The notes below the pieces were generated by a model. That model ran no database searches. It was not told the origin of the DNA and saw only the letters and a program-made list of their open reading frames with translations. 53,234 bases of DNA from Candidatus Humimonas hydrogenitrophica (GTDB lineage: Bacteria; Gemmatimonadota; Gemmatimonadetes; Palauibacterales; Palauibacteraceae), in the NCBI GenBank assembly GCA_947581615.1, contig CANPVD010000073.1, positions 1 to 53,234 of the forward strand. Reading direction: 5' to 3'. Below are positions 1 through 8,802 of this stretch, in pieces; position 1 is the stretch's first letter; each line of letters starts with the position of its first letter. Made by a program: the position numbers and the translations under genes.

Positions 1-287
1 GCGTAGGCGCTCTCGGCCGCGATCCACGTCTTCACCTCCGGGGCGCTCCCGTCGGCCAGCCACAGGTAGGGGTCCGAGAATCGCTGGCCGTGCACCGTGA
101 AGGTGGCCGTGTCGCGGCGGGTGGCGGGCGGCTCCGGGGCCGACCGGGCCGACCCGGCCGGCCGGCAGCCGGCGGCGATCCAGGCGGGAGCCGCGGCGAG
201 GGTGGCGAGAGAGGCGCGGCGGAGCGCGCGAGCGAAGCGGGCGCCTGAGCGGTGGACGTCGGCGGGGCTTCGCGACGATCCGGGCAT
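1..287 (-). CDS. Prolyl oligopeptidase (S9A family), N-terminal part, cut by window edge
   Basis: Only the first 95 or so residues are present; the rest lies beyond the left edge. After an Arg-rich start and a hydrophobic stretch (RRASLATLAAAPAWIAAG, a signal peptide that could be Tat or lipoprotein type because a Cys follows) comes VHGQRFSDPYLWLADGSAPEVKTWIAAESAY. This matches the start of the prolyl oligopeptidase propeller domain, whose usual form is DPYRWLED...V..W...N. The family cleaves short proline-containing peptides with a C-terminal Ser-Asp-His triad, which cannot be seen here. The start is ATG at 287, 8 nt after the stop of the amidohydrolase gene, so it is probably the last visible gene of the leftward operon that begins near 2771. 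The call rests on a short segment. Confidence 0.72.
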   Translation of the reverse strand, partial: MPGSSRSPADVHRSGARFARALRRASLATLAAAPAWIAAGCRPAGSARSAPEPPATRRDTATFTVHGQRFSDPYLWLADGSAPEVKTWIAAESAY

Positions 288-295
288 GGCGCTCC

Positions 296-1726
296 CTACT
301 CTTTCAGGTCCAGGTGGTAGAGCCGGATGGCGTTGTCGCGGAGGACCATGCGGGCCAGCTCCTCGGCCCGCGTACGGTCGACCTCCCCCTCCCGCATCAG
401 CCGCGTGAGGGCCAGCCCCAGCGCGCGTCGGGCGGTGTGGGAAGCCACCCAGGCGCCCTCCTCCCAGCCCTGGTCGGGGCCGCCCTGGAAGGAGTCGGTG
501 CCGAACAGGACCTTGTCGGGGAAGCGCATGAGCCAGTGCTCCAGCACGCTGGCCAGCTCGTCGGGGGCCAGCATCTGGTCCATCATGGAGAAGTCCGCGT
601 ACACGTTGGGCTTGCTGATCATGGCCTCGGTCTCGCCCCACGCGGGCCAGCCGCCGTGGAGCATCACGAAGTTCGTGTTCCGGAGGGTGGAGTCGTCGAA
701 CACGGGCTCCAGCCGCTCGGGCCGCGACCCGGCGGCGTCGTAGTAGCCGCCGAACGTCTCGAGCACGTGGATGTGGACGGCGAGCCCGAGCCTCCCGGCC
801 TCGTGCGCGACCACCCGGAACAGGTAGTCCTCGAGCGTCCTGTATTCGGCGTGCGTGGGCGCCCCTCCGCCCACGTACTTCGCGTACACGCGGTGGGCCG
901 CCGCCGGGTCCGGGGCCGCGAAGTCCAGGCTCCGCAGGTAGGCCGCCTCGAACTTGACCGCCACCGCCCCGGCCTTCTCCTGTCGCTCGAGCGTCGGCAC
1001 GATGACGCGGACGATGTACTCGTCCAGGGAGCGGGGCGGGGCGCGGAAGCCCAGATCACCCAGGTAGCGCCGCAGGAGGGCCGCCTCCCTGGGGTACAGA
1101 GAGCGGGTGTCCGGCGTGCGCGTCGCCTCGCGCCGCGTGTCGAGCGGGAAGAGGAGCGCGTCGTCGAACGGGACCCACCGGAACCGGGTCGCATGGAGCC
1201 CCGGACCCATGGCCACCCGGTTGGCGAACATCACCTGGATCCCGGCCCGGTCCAGGGCCCAGTCCGGGAAGCCGTTCCCCAGCGCCCGGAGCGCGCTGTC
1301 CCGAGCCGCCTCCAGCGCCTTCCTCCCGGCGGCATCCGTATCGGCGGCCGCGGGTCCGTACAGGGCCGCGGCCGCCCGGGACCACACCGGCGACGCCAGG
1401 GTCAGGCGCCACGGGAGGGGGAAGGGCGGGATTCCGTCCAGGGGAAGGGCGTCGAACTCGGTGTCGGGCGGGGCGCCGGGCGGAATCGGCCGCATCGGGT
1501 GCGCGTGGTTGTCGACCGCGCGGATCCCGGCGATGGTGCGGGCCAGGCCGGAGTCCACGGCCAGGGCGCCGCGCCCCGGGCCGCCGCGCGGCGCTCCGGC
1601 ACGTGGGCTCGACTGCGCCGCGACCGGGCCGGCCGAGAGCAGGAGAGCCAGGGCGAGGACGGGCGGGGCGGCGATCGGGGCGCGAGGGCGCGCGAACGGA
1701 CCGGTCCGGAACGGGCTTCGACGCAT
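296..1726 (-). CDS. Exported amidohydrolase (amidohydrolase-2-like TIM barrel)
   Basis: A 476-residue protein with a signal peptide (hydrophobic core PPVLALALLLSAGPVAAQ, residues 21-38). The mature part has metal-dependent hydrolase features: VDNHAHP near residue 74 (the first-strand HxH metal ligand), VKFEAAY (a strand that could carry an acidic or Lys ligand), HIHVLETFGGYY (His ligand region), VMLHGGWP and, near the C-terminus, VLFGTDSFQGG with the conserved Asp of the barrel. The layout resembles amidohydrolase family 2 proteins (uronate isomerase/ACMSD-like). The substrate cannot be inferred. ATG at 1726 was chosen because the signal peptide follows directly; the frame stays open upstream but that region is covered by tlpA on the same strand. 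It lies 11 nt behind the TlpA-like gene and 8 nt before the peptidase gene. Confidence 0.8.
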   Translation of the reverse strand: MRRSPFRTGPFARPRAPIAAPPVLALALLLSAGPVAAQSSPRAGAPRGGPGRGALAVDSGLARTIAGIRAVDNHAHPMRPIPPGAPPDTEFDALPLDGIPPFPLPWRLTLASPVWSRAAAALYGPAAADTDAAGRKALEAARDSALRALGNGFPDWALDRAGIQVMFANRVAMGPGLHATRFRWVPFDDALLFPLDTRREATRTPDTRSLYPREAALLRRYLGDLGFRAPPRSLDEYIVRVIVPTLERQEKAGAVAVKFEAAYLRSLDFAAPDPAAAHRVYAKYVGGGAPTHAEYRTLEDYLFRVVAHEAGRLGLAVHIHVLETFGGYYDAAGSRPERLEPVFDDSTLRNTNFVMLHGGWPAWGETEAMISKPNVYADFSMMDQMLAPDELASVLEHWLMRFPDKVLFGTDSFQGGPDQGWEEGAWVASHTARRALGLALTRLMREGEVDRTRAEELARMVLRDNAIRLYHLDLKE

Positions 1727-1737
1727 GGAGGGCTTCC

Positions 1738-2568
1738 TCAGCTCATCAGGGTATCGAGGTGGGCGGCGAGGCTGTCGGGTCCCATCCAGCTCGACTGGCA
1801 GCCCATGCAGAATCCGGTCACCCTCCCCTCCGGGTCGACCAGGACCATCTCCGGCACGCCGGTGACGCGATAGCGCACGTCCACACCGCCCTCGCCCATC
1901 ACGATCGGGTAGGCCCGGCCGCCGTGGGTGCGCAGCCAGGCAGCAGCCCGGTCGGGCGAGTCCTGGAACAGGATCCCGAGGATCGAGAACTTCGTGCCCC
2001 GCGTGCGCCGCGCGAGGCGGAGGAGGGAGGGGTACTCCTCCTGGCAGGGCTCGCACCACGTCCCGAAGATCGAGACCAGGACCCAGCGGCCCCGGTAGTC
2101 GCGGAGCCGGACGCTGTCGGAGGTGAGCACGCGGCCGTCGGGACCGAGCCGCGGCAAGGTGAAATCCGGGGCCGGCGTGCCCGAGTCGGGGAAGGCCTTC
2201 TCGTGGTGGGCCTCCTCGATCGGACGGTGGGCGCACAGGTAGGTCACCACGCCCCGCTCCAGGACGCTGTCGGCGCCTGCCTCGAACAGCGCCGCCAGGC
2301 GGCCGGCGAGGGCGACGTCGTGGTCCCGATCGGCCTGGTGGATCACCTGGAGCGCGAAGCCCCGGATCAGGGCCGTCTGGGCGGGCGTCGACGCCCGGGA
2401 CCGACCGGCGTCGCTCCCGCACGCGTATTCCAGCGACACGCTGCCGTCGGGACTCTCGAGGCGGACCTTTCGGGCGCAGCCGGCCAGCAGCAGGGAGATG
2501 ACCAGGACCCCGGCGGCGAGCGCCGCCGGGGTCGATCGGGGAGAGTCGAGGGAAGCCGACCGGGTCAC
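1738..2568 (-). CDS. TlpA/ResA-like thioredoxin-fold lipoprotein
   Basis: A 276-residue lipoprotein: hydrophobic segment then lipobox LLAGC (Cys31). The first 120 residues of the mature part are a helical region with no family recognised. The second half is a thioredoxin fold of the AhpC/TSA-redoxin type: PAPDFTLPRL, then FGTWCEPCQEEYP with active-site Cys172 and Cys175, and VTGVPEMVLVDPEG with the cis-Pro at 239. Such proteins act as membrane-anchored periplasmic thiol-disulfide reductases, for example in cytochrome c maturation. An extra CMGC near the C-terminus (residues 256-259) is unusual and could be a second redox or metal site. The GTG start at 2568 overlaps the preceding stop as GTGA, which implies translational coupling. 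Confidence 0.86.
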   Translation of the reverse strand: MTRSASLDSPRSTPAALAAGVLVISLLLAGCARKVRLESPDGSVSLEYACGSDAGRSRASTPAQTALIRGFALQVIHQADRDHDVALAGRLAALFEAGADSVLERGVVTYLCAHRPIEEAHHEKAFPDSGTPAPDFTLPRLGPDGRVLTSDSVRLRDYRGRWVLVSIFGTWCEPCQEEYPSLLRLARRTRGTKFSILGILFQDSPDRAAAWLRTHGGRAYPIVMGEGGVDVRYRVTGVPEMVLVDPEGRVTGFCMGCQSSWMGPDSLAAHLDTLMS

Positions 2569-2771
2569 AGACCCCCTGAGCCCGCTCCCATCCGGCGGAG
2601 GATGCGCCGCCCGATGACGACCCCTGCGAGGCCGATCACCATCGCGATAATGGACATGAGGTCCATGCCGCCGCCCCGGCTGAGGATTATCACGAAGGCC
2701 GATAGTCCGAGCAGGAAGACGAGGATGCCGAGGACGATCGTGAACTTCGGAAATGTCGAGGAGCCTGCCAT
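2565..2771 (-). CDS. Small two-helix membrane protein, 68 aa
   Basis: Two hydrophobic segments (residues 10-30 and 39-53) joined by a Gly-rich turn, ending in a basic RRILRRMG tail; the positive-inside rule suggests a cytoplasmic C-terminus. The ATG at 2771 is preceded by a clear GGAGG. Its stop overlaps the GTG start of the TlpA-like gene by 4 nt, so it is the first certain gene of the thioredoxin-amidohydrolase-peptidase operon. No family is recognised. Its role might be as a membrane partner or simply a coupling leader for the TlpA-like protein; neither can be decided from sequence. Confidence 0.7.
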   Translation of the reverse strand: MAGSSTFPKFTIVLGILVFLLGLSAFVIILSRGGGMDLMSIIAMVIGLAGVVIGRRILRRMGAGSGGL

Positions 2772-2838
2772 GGTCACTGCCTCCAGCGCGGGTGGGGTGC
2801 CATGCGCGGCCGGCCGCGATCGAGGCCGCCGCGCGGGA

Positions 2839-3075
2839 TCATGAGACGCGTACCGAGAGTCCGAACAGAGCCCCCGAACCGAGGACGAAGCCCAGGTCGT
2901 ACCAGCGTCCCCGGTTCCGGGTCTCGTAGATGCCGACCGAAGGCCACACGAGGCTGACGAGAAACGCCAGTCCCATGAGGACACCGTGCCACAGGCCGGC
3001 CCAGAATCCAGCCGGGTCCACCAGCGGGTTCTTCCACCGGGAGCCCGGTCCGGCGAGACCGATCGGGTTCGCCAC
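2839..3075 (-). CDS. Small membrane protein, 78 aa
   Basis: A GTG start at 3075 sits behind a near-perfect AGGAGGTGA ribosome-binding site, the best support that this short gene is real. The protein has a hydrophilic N-terminus (SRWKNPLVDP), a hydrophobic helix (FWAGLWHGVLMGLAFLVSLV, about residues 24-43), a loop with YETRNRGRWYD and a second helix (LGFVLGSGALFGLSV). This layout recalls small uncharacterised membrane proteins next to cell-envelope genes, but no named family is assigned. It lies 67 nt upstream of the 68-residue membrane protein and could begin the same transcript. Confidence 0.68.
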   Translation of the reverse strand: MANPIGLAGPGSRWKNPLVDPAGFWAGLWHGVLMGLAFLVSLVWPSVGIYETRNRGRWYDLGFVLGSGALFGLSVRVS

Positions 3076-3148
3076 CCTTCACCTCCTGGGTGCGGAGACG
3101 ACTGACGTCAAAATCGGGGGTTCCAGCCGTCCAGCCAAGGGGGTGGGA

Positions 3149-4372
3149 TCAGCGGACGAGGCGGTGGCGCTGCACGCGCTCGGTTCCCAGCGGGCCCACG
3201 ACGACGCCCAGCACGTAGTTTTCCCCGATCTCCTCCACCTGGAGCCCGGCTGGCGTGTCCACCGAGCCGAGCGGCTTGCCGCCCTCGAACACGGTCCATC
3301 GCCGGGGCCGATCGTCCGCCTCCTGCACGAAGCGGCGCGCCCACACGTCCCCCAGCCGGTCGACGACCAGCCGGTCGAACAGAGGCCGGGTGGACGGGGG
3401 CGACATGCGCCCGTATACGCGGCGCAGGCGCGCCGCCGCTTCCTCGTCGCGGGCGGCCGCGATGCGCCGCCGGATGCCCGCCTCGAACTCGGACCGCTTC
3501 AGGTGAGGGAGTCCGCCACGCACCCTCGCGATCCGCACCAGCCGGCCGTCGGCCCTGTAGGTCCGGATCTCGGGCGCACGGGTGAGGGCCACGTACACGA
3601 GGTCGCCGGCGACGGCACCGCTCGGATCGGTCGTGAGCGGAACGCGGAGGAACCCGACCGTCGCTCCCTCCCGCCATACGTAGGCGGGCGCACCCGGCGT
3701 GACGGCGACGGTGTCCAGCACGCCCGCCCGGGCGTCCACGGCCAGGAATCTCACCGTGTCGGGAAGCTCCCCCTCCGGGGTGTCGGGTCCGGCACCGGCG
3801 CTCCCCAGGGAGGTCACGAACCGGCCACCCGACAGACGCCCTACCGGGAGTCCCACGAAGCGAGCCGGCGTCGCGGACCGGACGTGCCGGCCCCGGCCGT
3901 CGAGCACCGTGAAGCGTCCGGACCGGAGGTCGGACACGACGATCGTGTCGCCCGACGTGACGGCCACGAGGCGGGGGACGCGGTACTCTCCCGGCCCGTC
4001 ACCCTCTCCGCCGACCGAGGTGAGGAACCGCCCGCGTCCATCGTAGAACCGGAGCTCCTGCGTTCCGCCGTTGACGACCAGGATGCGGCCGTCGTCGAGC
4101 TGCGCCGCCCCGGAGACCCCGAACAACATGTCGGAGGAGTCACCCTCCGTGGCGCCGATCACGACGTCCGGCTCCGGCGCCACCTTCCACGCGGACGGAC
4201 GGTCGACCAGCGAACGGGGGCTCTCGACGATGCGGACGTCGGCGCTGTCGCGCACGGTGACTGCGCCGGATCCCGGCTTCCCTCCACACGCCGTCGCCGC
4301 CAGCGCCAGGCCGCCGGACAGGGCGGCCAGGAGAGTCGGCGCGGTGGGGCCGGAGCGGTGTGCGCGCCTCAC
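3149..4372 (-). CDS. 6-bladed beta-propeller lipoprotein
   Basis: A 407-residue lipoprotein with signal sequence ending LALAATAC (lipobox Cys). It contains repeated NHL/SMP-30-like propeller blades such as GAAQLDDGRILVVNGGTQEL, LRFYDGRGRFLTSVGGEGDG and RFTVLDGRGRHVRS, the form common in the Bacteroidota/Gemmatimonadota 6-bladed propeller families. GEGDGPGEYRVP is typical of the loop between blades. It is probably a periplasmic or outer-membrane-anchored binding protein; the ligand is unknown. The GTG start at 4372 overlaps the stop of the Cdd1-like gene (GTGA), and the signal sequence begins right there, so the longer upstream reading frame is not used. Confidence 0.82.
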   Translation of the reverse strand: MRRAHRSGPTAPTLLAALSGGLALAATACGGKPGSGAVTVRDSADVRIVESPRSLVDRPSAWKVAPEPDVVIGATEGDSSDMLFGVSGAAQLDDGRILVVNGGTQELRFYDGRGRFLTSVGGEGDGPGEYRVPRLVAVTSGDTIVVSDLRSGRFTVLDGRGRHVRSATPARFVGLPVGRLSGGRFVTSLGSAGAGPDTPEGELPDTVRFLAVDARAGVLDTVAVTPGAPAYVWREGATVGFLRVPLTTDPSGAVAGDLVYVALTRAPEIRTYRADGRLVRIARVRGGLPHLKRSEFEAGIRRRIAAARDEEAAARLRRVYGRMSPPSTRPLFDRLVVDRLGDVWARRFVQEADDRPRRWTVFEGGKPLGSVDTPAGLQVEEIGENYVLGVVVGPLGTERVQRHRLVR

Positions 4373-4686
4373 GCTCGGGAGATCGGACTCCGATCCTTCC
4401 AGCTCCACCACTTCAGCAGCTCCGGGTCGTGCTCCTCGCGGGAGGCGAAGTACACGGCGCACCGGAAGGCGTACAGCACGCACCGGTCCACCCGGCACCC
4501 GCAGCGGTGGCAGTGGCGCTCGTACAGCTCCTCGGGATCGGACGCGCCGAGCTCTTCGAGGCCGTGGATGCCGAGCGCGACGAGGTCCCGCCCGAGGCTC
4601 GGTCCGATGCCCGGGGCGGCCTGTAGCTCCTCGACGGCTCGCTTGAGAGGGTCGCCGACCGGCTCGCCGCTTCGATCTGGGGCCAT
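4369..4686 (-). CDS. Helix-hairpin-helix protein of the pathogenicity-locus (Cdd1) family
   Basis: A 105-residue cytoplasmic protein. PGIGPSLGRDLVALGI is a helix-hairpin-helix motif of the kind that contacts DNA backbone. It is followed by the conserved DPEELYERHC...RVDRCVLYAFRCAVYFAS...DPELLKWWSWKD stretch that defines the Cdd1 (pathogenicity locus, also annotated mitomycin-resistance-like) family. This copy is unusually Cys-rich in the middle (HCHRCGCRVDRC), which could bind a metal. Length and motif order are normal for the family; the biochemical role is not established. The gene starts 28 nt after the NTF2-like lipoprotein gene and overlaps the propeller gene by 4 nt. Confidence 0.84.
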   Translation of the reverse strand: MAPDRSGEPVGDPLKRAVEELQAAPGIGPSLGRDLVALGIHGLEELGASDPEELYERHCHRCGCRVDRCVLYAFRCAVYFASREEHDPELLKWWSWKDRSPISRA

Positions 4687-4714
4687 GGGGACGGTCCTTT
4701 CCCTCGGGCCCGGC

Positions 4715-5215
4715 TCAGGAGCCCGGCTGGTTGAAGCTGAACATGTCCACCATCGCCTTCCACTGGCCGTTCCGCTTCACCCAGATGACCACGTACTTGC
4801 CGTCGACCTGGCGCGTCGAGCCGTCCGAGGCGGGCATCTCGATCGTGGCGTGACCGATGTCATAGGCCATGTCGCCCGAGGCGGCCACCTTGATGACGTC
4901 GGGCCCGAACGTCAGGGAGGGGAGGGCCAGCATGCCGGACCAGACCGAACGGATCGCGTCCAGTCCGATGGCCGCGGGCGCGTCGGGCGGCATGACGCGG
5001 CCGTCGGCGGCGTACATGCTCACGACCCCGGCCGTGTCGTGGTCCGCCACCATCTGCACCCAGCGGCGATCCAGGCTGCGGATCGAGTCCGAGGCGGCGG
5101 CCAGGGCGGAGCTGTCGGGAGCGGCCATGGAGGAGGATCCGCCTCCGGCGGGCGGGGCCTGGCAGGCGACGAGGAGCAGGGCGGGCAGAGGGAACAGCCG
5201 GGTCAGACGTCGCAT
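4715..5215 (-). CDS. NTF2-like (DUF4440/SnoaL-type) lipoprotein
   Basis: A 166-residue protein: short signal sequence with lipobox LLVAC near residue 15, a Ser/Ala/Gly-rich linker, then an NTF2-fold domain (SDSIRSLDRRWVQMVADHDTAGVVSMYAADGRVM, followed by the IRSVWSG, SGDMAYDIGHATI and KYVVIWVKRNGQWKAMVDMFS strands). DUF4440 proteins are small, single-domain, cone-shaped proteins of mostly unknown function; the end WKAMVDMFS is the usual family signature. The ATG at 5215 has GGAGG 5 nt upstream and is preferred over an upstream in-frame ATG at 5260 that lacks a site and would precede the signal sequence. It is probably the first gene of a three-gene leftward operon. Confidence 0.83.
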   Translation of the reverse strand: MRRLTRLFPLPALLLVACQAPPAGGGSSSMAAPDSSALAAASDSIRSLDRRWVQMVADHDTAGVVSMYAADGRVMPPDAPAAIGLDAIRSVWSGMLALPSLTFGPDVIKVAASGDMAYDIGHATIEMPASDGSTRQVDGKYVVIWVKRNGQWKAMVDMFSFNQPGS

Positions 5216-5352
5216 GCGTGCCTCCGGAGCGAGGGTCCTGGTGCCATAATTCGCATCCACTGGATCCGGTCCGGGCGGGGACCGGCTGCCCCAATGTCGA
5301 CGGTACGCCGCCGCGGCGCCATGCCCCGCCCACCTCGCCGCCCGGTCGGCGC

Positions 5353-8300
5353 TCAGCCTCCGTCGCCCCCTCCCTGGCCCGCGCGGCGGGCCTTGTCGGG
5401 GAAGGGCGGATGTCCGGGCGGTGTCACGTCCTCCGTCTTCAGCAGCTCCAGCGCCTCGCGGACCGCGCGCTCCAGCTGTGGGTCGCGACCGGTGGCCCAG
5501 TCCTTCGCATCGTAGTAGACGGGGATGTCGGGCGGCACGCCCTGGTTCTCGGCCACCCAGTGGTCACCCGAGTAGACCGCGCTGCACGGCGAGGTGATGT
5601 AGCCGCCGTCCACGAGCGGGTAGGGCACACAGGCCGCGACCAGGCCGCCCCAGGTACGGGCGCCGAGGAGCGGGCCGATGCGGTGCTGGCGGAACGCCCA
5701 CGGGAAGTAGTCTCCGCCCGAGCCCGCGCGCTCGTTGATGAGGAGGACCTTGGGACCCAGCACGCCCGCCTCGGGCAGCCGGAAGTCCTTGCCGCCCGCC
5801 GCGTCGTTGGTGATGCCGCCGATGAGCTTGCGGCCCATCATGTCGACCATGTAGTCGTCGAGCAGCCCGCCACCGTTGAAGCGCTCGTCGATGACGGCGC
5901 CGTCCCTGTCCTGCTGGGCGAAGAAGTATCGGTTGAAGGAGACGAACCCCCCACCCCCCGTGTTCGGCACCCACACGTAGGCCAGGCGGCCGTGCGACAG
6001 GGAGTCGACCGTGCGCCGGTTGTCCTCCACCCAGGCGCGCTGGCGGAGGGCCACCTCGCTGCGCACTGGCACCACGGTGACCGTCCAGGAGCCCTTCTCC
6101 GAGGGTCCGCCGTTCAGCCGCAGGACCGTCTGCCGGTCGGCCGTGCCGTCCAGCAGCCGGTAGGGGTTCTCGGAGGCGGTCAGCTCGCGGCCGTTCACGG
6201 CCAGCAGGTAGTCGCCCTCCGCCGCGCGGACGCCGGGAGCGGCGAGCGGTGCGCGCAGGTCCGGGTTCCAGCTCTCCGAGGTGAGGATGCGCGTGATCCG
6301 CCAGCGTCCGTCGTGCGCCTCGAGGTCGGCGCCCAGGAGGCCGGTGCGGACCGTGTCCACCGCCGGGTAGTCGCCGCCGCCCGTGAAGCTGTGCCCCACG
6401 CTGAGCTCGCCGCCCACCTGGTCCAGGACGTAGCGCAGGTCCTCGCGGCTCCTCACCCAGGGCACCAGGGGCGCGTAACGCGCGTGCACGGCCGGCCAGT
6501 CGGCGCCGTGCAGGTTGGGAGCGTAGAAGAAGTCGCGCTCGATGCGCCACGCCTCCTGGAAGATCTGTCGCCACTCGGCCGAGGGGACCGTCCTCATGCG
6601 AAGGGTGACGTGGATGGCCCCTCCGCCCGGCTTGGGCGGCGTGGCCGTCCCCACGATGTGCCACCCCGGTCCCTGCTGGAGGAGGATGTGGCTCCCGTCC
6701 TCCGACAGCGCCAGGCGTCGCACTCCGCTCGCGAAGGTCTCCTCCTTGCGCTTCTCCATGTCGAAGCGGTGCAGCGTGAGGCCGGGCTCGTCCGGCACCC
6801 TCTCGGCCAGGAAGACCGTTCCGGCCTCGCCCGCGGCCAGCGCCTGGTAGCGCCGGACCGGGACGGGGAGGGCGACGATGCGGCGGGCGATCCCGTCGGG
6901 GTCGATCCGCACCTGGACGGCGGAGTCGGCCTTCGAAGCGGACTCGCCGCTCGTCTGTCCGGCTGCGGACTTCGCTCCGCTCTTCGCAGCCGCGGCCCCG
7001 GCCGCCGCGGACTGGCCGCCCGACCCGTTCCCCGACGCCCCGCCCTCCTCGTCGCTCCGGGGCGCGAACGGCGTCGCATCTCCGGCCCGCAGCACGGCGA
7101 CGTAGGCCCCGTAGGTGGGCTTCGCCTGCTGGTTGCTCAGGTTGGCCCATCCGCTGGCCAGCCCGAGGTCCGTGCTCGCCAGGAAGTAGAGCCATCGGCC
7201 GCCCTTGTCCCAGGCGGGGGAGGCCGCGTCGGCCATGGCGTCGGTGAGCGCGGTGGCCTTCCCCGTCTCCAGGGACCACACCACGATGCGGTGGAAGTGG
7301 TTCGGGTATTCCTTCGCGTACGCCAGCCACTTCGAGTCGGGGGACCAGGTGAGGTCGAGGCCGCCCCGGTTCTGGATCGTGCCGTCCGTGTCCGCGGTGA
7401 CCCGCTTGCCGGAGGCGACGTCGAGCACGTGGATGCGGGCGCGCTGGTCGACCCACGCGATGTGCTTCCCGTCCGGCGACCAGGTGGCCGACCAGGCGTA
7501 CCTCGTCTGCTCTCCGAGCGGGATCGCCCGCGGCGTCTCGAGTCCCTTCTGGTCGCCGACCAGGAGTCGGTAGCCCTCCCCGGCGTCCGAGAACCACGCC
7601 ACGTGCTCGCCGTCCGGGGACCACATGGGCGAGCGGTCGGCCGCGCCCGGCGAGCGGGTGAGGTCGCGGACGTCGCCCTCCTCGGCCGGCACCGTGAAGA
7701 TGTCGCCGCGCGACTCGAACAGGGCTCGCTTGCCGGTCGGCGACAGCGAGGCCGAGGCGATCTCTCGGCTCACGTCCTCCCAGTGGGGCATGGCCCACGG
7801 GAAGTCGCCGCGCACGGTGATGTCCAGCTTGTCCGCCTTCCCCGTAGCCGGGTCCAGGAGCCAGATCCAGCCGTCCTCCTCGAAGGCGAGGGCGTCCTTC
7901 GCCCCGCCACCCAGCGTCTTCACGTCGGCGTCGGTGAAGTGGGTGACCTGCGCGAGCGCCTTCGTGGACGGGTCGTAGGACCACACGTTGGTCGTGTGGT
8001 CGCGGTCGGAGAGGAACCAGATCTCGTCACCCAGCCACACGGGCCACGTGTCCGTGGTGCGTTCGTTGGGGAGCTTCGTCTCGTCCAGGGTCTTCCGGTC
8101 CAGGATGGTGAGCGGCGTGTTCTGGCCGCCGCGGTAGTTCCGGAACTCGGTGTCCCAGCGATCCACCCGGTCGACCACCAGCCGACGGCCGTCGGGCGAG
8201 AAGGAGCCGCGGAAGGCCATGGCCTCGGGCACCGGGTGCGGCGGGCCGCCCGCCGCCGGGACCAGCCACAGGTGCGCGTAGGGCACGGGCGCCGAGCCGC

Positions 8301-8727
8301 GGTCCGAGGCGTACAGCACCTCCTTGCCGTCCGGCGTCCAGCCGCGCGCGTAGGACGGCGACGGGTGCCAGGTGAGCCGCCGGGGCTCCCCGCCCTCCGA
8401 GGAGACCACCCATACCTGCGGGCTCCCCGTGCGGTTCGAGGTGAACGCCACCCACTTCCCGTCGGGCGAGAAATGGGGGTCCGTCTCGATCGCCGGCGTC
8501 GAGGTGAGCCGCCGGGCCTCGCCCCCGGTCCGGCCGACGACCCACAGATCGCCGCCGTACTCGAACGCCACCTGCGTGGCGCTCAGGGTGGGCTCGCGCA
8601 GGAGCCGCGTGCCGCCCGTGTCCGCCCCCGCCTGGGCATACAGGGGCGATGCGGGGGAGAGGAGGGCGGCCAGCGCGAGGAAGCAGGCGGGGACGATGCG
8701 AGCGTGACGCACGGCGACGTCGAGCAT
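5353..8727 (-). CDS. Secreted Tricorn-type S41 protease
   Basis: A 1124-residue protein with a signal peptide ending SPLYAQ. The first half is two stretches of WD40-like/PD40 propeller repeats (for example HFSPDGKWVAFTSN and TWSPDGKHIAWVDQ). Then come a Gly/Ala/Ser linker (about 560-610), the Tricorn C1 region, a PDZ-like segment (YLLAVNGRELTASENPYRLL) and an S41 peptidase core. The likely catalytic residues are His779 (in ELSVGHSF), Ser1003 (in ERAGSGGDYFP) and Glu1060 (in AENQGVPPD); their spacing is close to that of archaeal Tricorn (His746, Ser965, Glu1023). Archaeal Tricorn degrades peptides in the cytosol; this one carries an export signal, so a periplasmic or extracellular peptidase is inferred. 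ATG at 8727 begins the signal peptide. Confidence 0.9.
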   Translation of the reverse strand: MLDVAVRHARIVPACFLALAALLSPASPLYAQAGADTGGTRLLREPTLSATQVAFEYGGDLWVVGRTGGEARRLTSTPAIETDPHFSPDGKWVAFTSNRTGSPQVWVVSSEGGEPRRLTWHPSPSYARGWTPDGKEVLYASDRGSAPVPYAHLWLVPAAGGPPHPVPEAMAFRGSFSPDGRRLVVDRVDRWDTEFRNYRGGQNTPLTILDRKTLDETKLPNERTTDTWPVWLGDEIWFLSDRDHTTNVWSYDPSTKALAQVTHFTDADVKTLGGGAKDALAFEEDGWIWLLDPATGKADKLDITVRGDFPWAMPHWEDVSREIASASLSPTGKRALFESRGDIFTVPAEEGDVRDLTRSPGAADRSPMWSPDGEHVAWFSDAGEGYRLLVGDQKGLETPRAIPLGEQTRYAWSATWSPDGKHIAWVDQRARIHVLDVASGKRVTADTDGTIQNRGGLDLTWSPDSKWLAYAKEYPNHFHRIVVWSLETGKATALTDAMADAASPAWDKGGRWLYFLASTDLGLASGWANLSNQQAKPTYGAYVAVLRAGDATPFAPRSDEEGGASGNGSGGQSAAAGAAAAKSGAKSAAGQTSGESASKADSAVQVRIDPDGIARRIVALPVPVRRYQALAAGEAGTVFLAERVPDEPGLTLHRFDMEKRKEETFASGVRRLALSEDGSHILLQQGPGWHIVGTATPPKPGGGAIHVTLRMRTVPSAEWRQIFQEAWRIERDFFYAPNLHGADWPAVHARYAPLVPWVRSREDLRYVLDQVGGELSVGHSFTGGGDYPAVDTVRTGLLGADLEAHDGRWRITRILTSESWNPDLRAPLAAPGVRAAEGDYLLAVNGRELTASENPYRLLDGTADRQTVLRLNGGPSEKGSWTVTVVPVRSEVALRQRAWVEDNRRTVDSLSHGRLAYVWVPNTGGGGFVSFNRYFFAQQDRDGAVIDERFNGGGLLDDYMVDMMGRKLIGGITNDAAGGKDFRLPEAGVLGPKVLLINERAGSGGDYFPWAFRQHRIGPLLGARTWGGLVAACVPYPLVDGGYITSPCSAVYSGDHWVAENQGVPPDIPVYYDAKDWATGRDPQLERAVREALELLKTEDVTPPGHPPFPDKARRAGQGGGDGG

Positions 8728-8802
8728 GGAGGCTCCTGGTTCGCGGTGGGCGGGGTGCCGGCGGCTTCCAAGATCGGGGGCACGGGCCGGCGGCGCGAGC
8801 GC

